Below, in pieces: positions 60,001-64,000 of a stretch of DNA of 64,000 nt. Numbering within the stretch: the first letter of the stretch is position 1; each line of letters begins with the position of its first letter. Both the position numbers and the translations under genes were made by a program. Origin of the DNA: Saccopteryx bilineata (taxonomy: Eukaryota; Chordata; Mammalia; Chiroptera; Emballonuridae); NCBI RefSeq assembly GCF_036850765.1, contig NC_089490.1, positions 108,122,574 to 108,186,573 of the forward strand, given 5' to 3'. Below the pieces are notes generated by a model that saw only the letters and a list, made by a program, of their open reading frames with translations, did not search any database and was not told the origin of the DNA.

Positions 60001-62137
60001 GCAGCTGGGCATTGCTGAGCTGCTGCTGGAGCATGAACTGGTGGAAATACTGAGCTGCGTTGGGCTGACGCTGCAGTGCCTGCAGAGCCTAGAAGGAGAG
60101 AGAGGATCAGCCCACTCAGAATGAATCCATCCCAACTCCTATAAAAATCACTGTGAGCTTGTGAAAGGGACTCATGGCAAGGAGAGAAACAAAGGACGAT
60201 CGAAGTCTGGCTAAATCATCAACTTCTGATTTGTCCAGTTTGCTTCTATAAGAACCAGTAAGTTCACATAGTCTTCAATAAGTGGAGAAGCAATAAATTC
60301 TGCTACACTCTATTCTCATATATATAGAAAAGTAAAACAGTGTTAATTCATCAGGGCACTTATTTCCCAAAATGGAATCTGGAAACACATGATACAGCAA
60401 GGAAAAGAATTGGAACTAGACAGACAGAAATCAATGAGATGTCGATTAATGTAAAAAGAAAATAAAAGACCATATTCTAGGGTTACAATAGAGGTAATAA
60501 GAGTCCTAAGGGGTTGAAAGTAATGAAAAATAAAGTAAGTAGTGGCTTTGTGAAAGAATCGATCAAGCAAAAATTTCAAACTGGTATTTCAAATATCTAC
60601 AGTATAATGCTAATAGATATTTATAAAGATGATACTGATAATTCAGTTTTAGTGTAAACTAACAGTCTTTAATTATTAGAACCAGTCTTATGATATGCAT
60701 AATTATTCTAATAATCAAAATATTTTAAGTAAAAGGCCCATTTCCAGATTTTTTATTTTTATAGAGGCGAAGGAGCGAGAAGTATCAACTCGTATGGTAG
60801 TTGCTTCACTTCAGCTGTTCATTGCTTGTCATATGTGCCTTCACCCGGCTAGCCTAGGGTTTTGAACCAGCAATCTCAGCATTCCAGGTCCACGCTTTAT
60901 TCACAGCACCACCACAGGTCAGACCCCAGACTTTTAAAAACATGGAATTTATTATTTGTCTAATAAAAATAAAACTTTAGTCTAAAGAATTTTACACTGT
61001 CATTACTCACAGTGATTTTTTTTTTTCTTTTTTTTTAGAGAGACTACAGAGACAGGGACAGAGGGGGGGAGGGGAGAATAATAAGAAGCATTAACTTGTA
61101 GTTGCTTCACTTTAGTTGTTTACTGATTGCTTCTCATACGTGCCTGGGGAGGTGGTACTTAAGCTGAGCCAGTGATCCCCTGCTCAAGCCAGCAACCTTA
61201 GGGCTCTAGCCAGAGATCTTGGGATCATGATCCTGTGCTCAAGCTGGCAACCCCGTGCTCAAGCCTGTGACCTAGGGGTTTTGAAGGTCTTCTGTGTCTC
61301 GGGCCAACACTCAATCCACTGTGCCACTGCCAGTCAGGCTACTCAGTGATTTATGCAAAAGGCCAAAGATTAAAAATATGACAATCTACGAAGAGATATG
61401 GTTAAAATCTAGCTACATGAACTAAAAGGTACTAAAAAAAAAAAAAATCTTTGAAAGACTGAATTTCGCCTGATCAGTGGTAGCACAGTGGACAGAGCAT
61501 CAACCTGGGACACTGAGGTCCTAGGTTCAAAACCTCAAGGTTGCTGGCTTGAGCGGGGGCTCATCCGGCTCAAACACAGGCTTACCTGCTTGACTGTGGG
61601 GTCGCTGCCCAAGCATGAGATCACTGACATGATCCAAGGGTCACTGGCTTAAGTCCAAAGGTTGCTGGCTTGAGAAAGGGGTCACAGGCTCAGCCTGAAC
61701 CCTGGGGTGAAGGTACATGAGAAGCAATCAATGAACAGCTAAAGTGCTGCAACTATAAGTCAATGATTCTCATCTCTCTCCTTTCCTGCCTCTCTCTCTC
61801 AAAAAAAAAAAAAAAAAAAAAAAAAAAAGACTGACTCTCCTTTACTGTTCGCTTGCTCAAATTGTTGTAAATTCCTAAGTCTCAGCACTAAAAGAGACCT
61901 TAGTCACCTAATCCAACTCCCCCAATTTTCTGGAAAGGAACTAAGGGTGATTATCTTGAGGCACCTTTGCCTACCCTAAGCCAGTAATACTCACAGATCA
62001 CATCCCTCAGAGTTGAGCCTCACCTGCACTGCTTGCCGTTCATACAGTGACATTTGAGCTATCTGAGGCCGAGAGCTGCCACCAGAGCTGGAACTCCCAC
62101 TGGTGGAGTTAGAGTTCTGCTCACTCTCAGTCTCCAT
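43202..62137 (-). CDS. PHC1: PHC1, polyhomeotic homologue 1 (complete, 14 coding exons)
   Basis: Core subunit of canonical Polycomb repressive complex 1; it joins PRC1 particles by SAM polymerisation and acts in nuclear gene silencing. Fourteen exons totalling 2994 nt join without any phase conflict to 997 residues (human about 1004). In order: Ser/Asn-rich N terminus; Gln-rich region with a 9-Gln run near residues 426-434; Pro/Gln-rich middle; HD1-like segment (IVKPQILTHIIEGFVIQEG) in about 715-740; FCS zinc finger with Cys793, 796, 812 and 816; basic region (RRRGPRRSSSDIARAKI); and C-terminal SAM domain about 930-997 ending in AKINVLKET. All splice sites are GT/AG. The 5' noncoding exon and promoter lie beyond the right edge. 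It is convergent with M6PR, stop codons 2.27 kb apart. The length difference from human is mostly in the polyglutamine tract. Confidence 0.97.
44144..44375 (-). CDS. PHC1: PHC1 coding exon 13
   Basis: Residues 870-946 plus one base, GQEDSSRGSDNSSYDEALSP to WSVEEVYEFIASLQ, the first helix of the SAM domain. The acceptor is TTCTTTAAAG and the donor is GTACTATG. Confidence 0.95.
44772..44922 (-). CDS. PHC1: PHC1 coding exon 12 (basic region)
   Basis: Residues 819-869, RYNVSCSHQFRLKRKKMKDF to KIQGKRHR. It completes the zinc-finger module and encodes an Arg-rich basic stretch. The acceptor is CCCTGTAG and the donor is GTAAGCTG. Confidence 0.95.
45057..45262 (+). repeat. tRNA-derived SINE, antisense to PHC1
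   Basis: GCCCTGACCAGGTGGTTCAG head, GGGTTTGATCCCCGGTGTGG, TC tracts; in the intron between coding exons 11 and 12. Confidence 0.75.
45392..45500 (-). CDS. PHC1: PHC1 coding exon 11 (FCS zinc finger)
   Basis: Residues 783-818 plus two bases, ELDKKANLLKCEYCGKYAPA to FCSMTCAK. The four zinc cysteines, C-x2-C and C-x3-C, are intact. The acceptor is ATTTTTCAG and the donor is GTACTGGA. Confidence 0.95.
45932..46118 (+). repeat. tRNA-derived SINE, antisense to PHC1
   Basis: GCCCTCACCAGGTAGCTCAG head and GTTTGATCCCCATCAGGGTG; A-rich end. Confidence 0.72.
46377..46491 (-). CDS. PHC1: PHC1 coding exon 10
   Basis: Residues 745-782 plus one base, VGCSQLLKESEKPLQTGL to GGDSPST. The acceptor is TGGGACAG and the donor is GTAAGTAT. 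Confidence 0.95.
46662..46965 (+). repeat. Long VES-related SINE with (AC)n end
   Basis: CTGACCAGGTGGTGGCGCAG to CTGTCACACACACAC, long type with internal TTGAGCGTGGGCTCATCTGG. Confidence 0.82.
47399..47610 (-). CDS. PHC1: PHC1 coding exon 9 (HD1 region)
   Basis: Residues 674-744, EKVESVTSMNANTPS to EGFVIQEGAEPFP. It carries the conserved IVKPQILTHIIEGF segment. The acceptor is TTTTCCAG and the donor is GTGAGGGC. Confidence 0.95.
47863..48010 (-). CDS. PHC1: PHC1 coding exon 8
   Basis: Residues 625-673 plus one base, GKPQTLGVKRKAESEEERDD to MEEKSSLG; basic then acidic charged block. The acceptor is TTTTATAG and the donor is GTGAGAGA. Confidence 0.95.
48060..48560. other. PHC1 intron, no gene or repeat seen
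   Basis: Ordinary intron sequence with TATATA-rich piece at 48363-48405. Confidence 0.5.
48565..49328 (-). CDS. PHC1: PHC1 coding exon 7 (polyglutamine and Pro-rich)
   Basis: Residues 370-624. It begins ATYTQIQPHSLI, runs through Gln-rich blocks including the 9-Gln run, then Pro/Gln-rich sequence to FYVQSVHLP. The acceptor is GGCCTGTAG and the donor is GTGAGTGA. Confidence 0.95.
49135..49161 (-). repeat. PHC1: CAG/CAA trinucleotide repeat in PHC1 (9 Gln)
   Basis: Eight CAG codons plus one CAA code a 9-residue polyglutamine tract after residues LQLA. The human tract is recalled as longer (about 15), which accounts for most of the length difference. Confidence 0.85.
49440..50630. other. PHC1 intron between coding exons 6 and 7
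   Basis: Contains an L2/MIR-like trace near 50360-50430 (ACCTAGCACCTTCTAGAACA); otherwise unassigned. Confidence 0.45.
50669..51164 (-). CDS. PHC1: PHC1 coding exon 6 (long)
   Basis: Residues 205-369 plus one base. It covers VQNLAVRNQQ, the Ser/Gly-rich middle (SMGPGGSGQAPGGLGQ) and ends TPAPSQTLISS. The acceptor is CTTTTAG and the donor is GTAAACAG; reading on into the intron gives a short spurious tail. Confidence 0.95.
51862..52224. mobile_element. Tigger/pogo-like MITE, CpG-rich
   Basis: Left ACAGGGGTCTCTGGGTTACG and right CATAACCCAAGGACCCCCTA are imperfect inverted repeats, with TA at both borders. It carries many CpG dinucleotides (GGCGGCGTTATGAGCGAGAG), unlike its surroundings. No transposase frame. 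Family assignment is tentative. Confidence 0.55.
52500..52990 (+). repeat. L1 3' region fragment, antisense to PHC1
   Basis: TTTGGAAAACAGTTTGGCAT, TAAAAATGTTCACATCAGCA and GGAAACACCCAAATGG-like blocks match L1M 3' sequence in order. Confidence 0.7.
53140..53421 (+). repeat. Long VES-related SINE
   Basis: Flanked by a perfect 16-bp target duplication AAAAAGTACTTTATTA at 53124 and 53422. Internal GGCTTGAGTGTGGGCTCACC repeats define the long type. Confidence 0.9.
53690..53825 (-). repeat. L1 3' fragment
   Basis: TAGAGTGACACTGATTATCA and ATTATACAGGTTTCAGGTGC; antisense L1. Confidence 0.6.
54623..54860. mobile_element. SPIN-type nonautonomous hAT element, copy 2
   Basis: CAGTGGTTCTCAACCTGTGG to GGTTGAGAACCACTG, with a perfect 8-bp target duplication CCCTAAGG at 54615 and 54861. 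The central 130 bases are nearly identical to the copy at 35126. In PHC1 intron between coding exons 5 and 6. No transposase. Confidence 0.93.
55370..55765. repeat. L2 LINE 3' fragment
   Basis: TAGCTTCCCATTGTTTTTCA, CTCAAAGGCCTTCCTGACTT and TGGCACTCTGTACTTTCTAA in L2 order. Confidence 0.65.
55835..56040. repeat. MIR element
   Basis: TCATTATGTCCAGGCACTGT, ATAGATGAAGAAACTATG and AGGGTCACACAGTAAGTCAG follow MIR order. Confidence 0.7.
56571..56772 (+). repeat. VES-type SINE
   Basis: Target duplication AAACTTGTGTCACT at 56553 and 56773; (TC)n tract at 56700-56722. Confidence 0.9.
57026..57068. repeat. (AC)n microsatellite
   Basis: About 20 AC units after TATATACA. Confidence 0.92.
57535..57690 (-). 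CDS. PHC1: PHC1 coding exon 5
   Basis: Residues 153-204, PQLGNLLQVNRTLGRNVPLA to GIHTDADQ, 52 whole codons. The acceptor is CTTGCCAG and the donor is GTCAGTGC. Confidence 0.95.
58282..58431 (-). CDS. PHC1: PHC1 coding exon 4
   Basis: Residues 103-152, INLATTSAAQLISRSQSVSS to AQMYLR, 50 whole codons. The acceptor is ACCACACAG and the donor is GTAAGCCA. Confidence 0.95.
58975..59055 (-). CDS. PHC1: PHC1 coding exon 3
   Basis: Residues 76-102, ATIAASRQASSPNTSTAQQQ to TTTQAS, 27 whole codons. The acceptor is TCTAACAG and the donor is GTGAGTAC. Confidence 0.95.
59455..59640 (-). repeat. L1 3' fragment
   Basis: TTTATTGGGGTGACATTGGT and ATATAGGTTTCAGGTGTACA, antisense L1 terminal sequence. Confidence 0.7.
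59978..60088 (-). CDS. PHC1: PHC1 coding exon 2
   Basis: Residues 39-75, ALQALQRQPNAAQYFHQF to LHSLAAVQQ, 37 whole codons. The acceptor is CTCCTTCTAG and the donor is GTGAGAGG. Confidence 0.95.
60752..60925 (-). repeat. VES-type SINE
   Basis: Reverse copy ending GCACCACCACAGGTCAGACC. Confidence 0.8.
61018..61342 (-). repeat. Long VES-related SINE
   Basis: Reverse long-type copy; poly(T) at 61018-61036 and CAATCCACTGTGCCACTGCC at the head end. Confidence 0.78.
61467..61828 (+). repeat. Long VES-related SINE with long poly(A)
   Basis: GCCTGATCAGTGGTAGCACA head, repeated GGCTTGAG units, CTCTCTCTC, then 28 A. The flank GAAAGACTGAATT/AAGACTGACT suggests a short target duplication. Confidence 0.8.
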
Positions 62138-62184
62138 GATAGTGGTCCAGGGTCCCCAAGGCTGGTGGTACTCTGACTCAAGAC
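62024..62184 (-). CDS. PHC1: PHC1 exon with start codon
   Basis: The CDS part is 62024-62137 (residues 1-38, METESEQNSNSTSG to LYERQAVQ); 62138-62184 is 5' UTR. The acceptor is CCATCTAG and the donor is GTGAGGCT. The start aligns with the known protein start. Confidence 0.95.
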
Positions 62185-62685
62185 CTAGATGGGAAGAGCA
62201 AAGGGTTAGTTAAAATTTATACCTAATCTCAAACTATTATTTCATGTTATTCAAATTAGATCCAAGTATCTTCCTCTCCTTCCATAATCCATGATTTCTA
62301 GGTTTTATAAGTACCAAATATGCAACATGCTCTTCCCCACACCATCTTGTGAAATTATGCAGTCTCAAAAGAAACACCTTTATATATTCCATCATAACTA
62401 TCATTAAATATAAAATAGCCAGAATGTAAGACAGAACCTCATAATAATAAGGCCATCTGACAGTCCTGTAATACTTTGTAACAGTTTAAAATTTAGTTAT
62501 CTCATTATCTGCATCTGTAACATCCTTATCAGCATCATCTTAACAATGGCCACCATTTACTGAGAAGCCACTCGGTACCTCCTCTCATCTCCATTATTTT
62601 TCCTAGTGCTTTTCTATAAATAATAATATCCCCACTTTACAAGTGTGAAAATGAAATTTTCTGAGGGTAAAGAAGATGTCCTGGC

Positions 62686-63250
62686 CTGACCTGTCGTGGT
62701 GCAGTGGATAAGGCATCGACCTGGAAGGCTGAGGTCGCCGGTTCAAAACCCCGGCCTTGGCCTTGGCCCTCGCCAGTTAACTCAGTGGTAGAGCATTGGC
62801 CTGCATATGGAAGTCCCAGGTTCAATCCCTGGTCAGGGCACACAGGAGAAGCGACCATCTGCTTCTCCACCACTCCCCCCACCCCCAACTCTCTCTCTTT
62901 TCCTCCTGCAGCCATGGCTCAAATGGTTCAGCAAAGCTGGCCCCAGACCCTGAGGATGGCTCCACGGCCTTACTCAGACACTAAAATAGTTCAGCTGCTG
63001 AGCAATGGAGCAAGGGCCCCAGATGCACAGAGCATCGCCAGGTAGGGGGTTTGCCAAGTGGATCCAGGTGTGTGTGTGGGGGGTTCCTGTTCAAAGTCTG
63101 TCTCTGCCTCCCCACCTCTCTCTCACTTAATAAAACAACAACAAAAAACCGTCCTTGCCTGGTCAAGGCACATAAGAGAAGGGACTACTAAAGGCTGATG
63201 CTTCCTACTCCCCCCTTTTCTCTCTCTCTCTCTAAAATCAATAAATAAAA
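62686..63250 (+). repeat. VES-type SINE, interrupted by another SINE
   Basis: Head part 62686-62760 and body part 63150-63250 (GTCCTTGCCTGGTCAAGGCA) are the two halves of one VES copy. Confidence 0.8.
62766..63149 (+). repeat. Rhin-1-like SINE nested in a VES SINE
   Basis: GCCCTCGCCAGTTAACTCAG to AACAACAACAAAAAACC, sitting between the halves of the surrounding VES copy. Confidence 0.85.
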
Positions 63251-63544
63251 TCTGGAAAAAAAATTGTCCTAGTAAGTATCAAGTCTTTACACTAGTACAA
63301 GGCTTCTTCCTCAAACCAGGAAAAATAATTGTAATTAAAGCAGTGTCACTCAGTTTGAGTACTCATTGTCCCCATTTTATGAAGGAGGGGATTAAGATAC
63401 AGATATGTTAAATGCATCATGGAGTATCATAAAACTAGAAGGTAGAAGAGCTAGGCTCCAGCCCATAGAGCCCAAACAGCTGCCTGGTTCCAGCTCAGGG
63501 TACTAATAATAACACCTCAGGCATGTCCCTTTCCCTTCTTTTTT

Positions 63545-63740
63545 TTTTTTAGAGATTTTATTTATTGATTTTATGGTGGGGTGGGGAGCATCATGAGAAG
63601 TATCAACTTGTAATTGGTTCACTTTAGTTGCTTCTTGGTTGCTGTATGTGCCTTGACTGGGCAAGCACAGGGTTTTGAACCTGCAACCTCAGCATTCCAG
63701 GTTGAACGCTTCATCCACTGTGCCACCACTGGTCAGGCCC
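63545..63740 (-). repeat. VES-type SINE
   Basis: Reverse copy; CCCTTTCCCTTCTT on the left and CCCTTTCCCTTCTT on the right are the target duplication. Head ends CCACCACTGGTCAGG. Confidence 0.88.
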
Positions 63741-64000
63741 TTTCCCTTCTTATACCTCAGTTTCGGCATTTGCAAAGAAGGCTTCACAACTGAATGTGAT
63801 ATATCATTTTAACAAATGAGTCCCAGGATTAAACATTAAATACACGGCAATAAAAATCTTCAAGAAAGTAAGATTCAATTATTTAGATCACTAAAGTGGT
63901 CACAATTTACCTTCTGGGGTCTACACTAATATTCATTAGTAGGAACCAAGCAAACAAATAGAAAGGAAGCACCAAGGCAGCACTAAATGATAAGGGGTTG

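Noticed and set aside
1..64000. CRISPR array, operon, phage or bacterial defence system
   Set aside because: Regularly spaced repeats are absent apart from microsatellites and scattered SINEs, and the gene structure is intron-rich mammalian.

Overview
The window is nuclear DNA of a mammal and almost certainly a bat. It is dense in tRNA-derived SINEs of the chiropteran VES type and of a longer dimer-like type resembling Rhin-1. Together these suggest a rhinolophoid bat such as a horseshoe bat or a relative; the order is well supported, the family only moderately. DNA-transposon MITEs (two SPIN-type hAT copies, two other hAT types, mariner-like and Tigger-like elements) and older L1, L2, MIR and MLT1 fragments fit the same picture. 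There are no prokaryotic-type genes, CRISPR arrays or operons.

Three conserved vertebrate genes are recognised by reading exons with canonical GT/AG junctions and matching reading phases. (1) KLRG1, minus strand: exons 1-3 at 18483-12037 (residues 1-118). The rest of its lectin domain was not found and probably lies left of base 1. (2) M6PR, plus strand: a CpG-rich promoter and noncoding exon 1 at about 29940-30650, and coding exons 2-7 at 34913-40930. These give an intact 277-residue cation-dependent mannose-6-phosphate receptor. (3) PHC1, minus strand: 14 coding exons at 62137-43202 giving an intact 997-residue Polycomb protein. Its 5' noncoding exon and promoter are not in the window. The order KLRG1-M6PR-PHC1 and the relative orientations match the human 12p13.31 neighbourhood, here shown inverted.

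Layout: 1-12 kb is KLRG1 intron or flank filled with SINEs, L2, MLT1 and L1 pieces. 12-18.5 kb holds KLRG1 exons. 18.5-29.9 kb is intergenic, with a mariner MITE, L1 and MLT1 fragments, a 321-bp hAT MITE with a perfect 8-bp target duplication, a U2 snRNA fragment and two inverted copies of an LTR-like repeat. 29.9-42.3 kb is M6PR. 41.3-43.2 kb is the tail-to-tail M6PR/PHC1 zone, where the 3' UTRs may overlap. 43.2-62.2 kb is PHC1. 62.2-64 kb is PHC1 5' intron with nested SINEs.

The genes do not form a pathway: one is an NK/T-cell inhibitory receptor, one a lysosomal-enzyme sorting receptor and one a PRC1 chromatin subunit. I found no undescribed biological system. The most interesting signals are transposon events: SPIN copies, repeated use of one insertion site by two SINE families, and the inverted LTR pair. 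A few gene-level details are also noted: a candidate extra M6PR 5' UTR exon, a short PHC1 polyglutamine tract and an extra cysteine in KLRG1.
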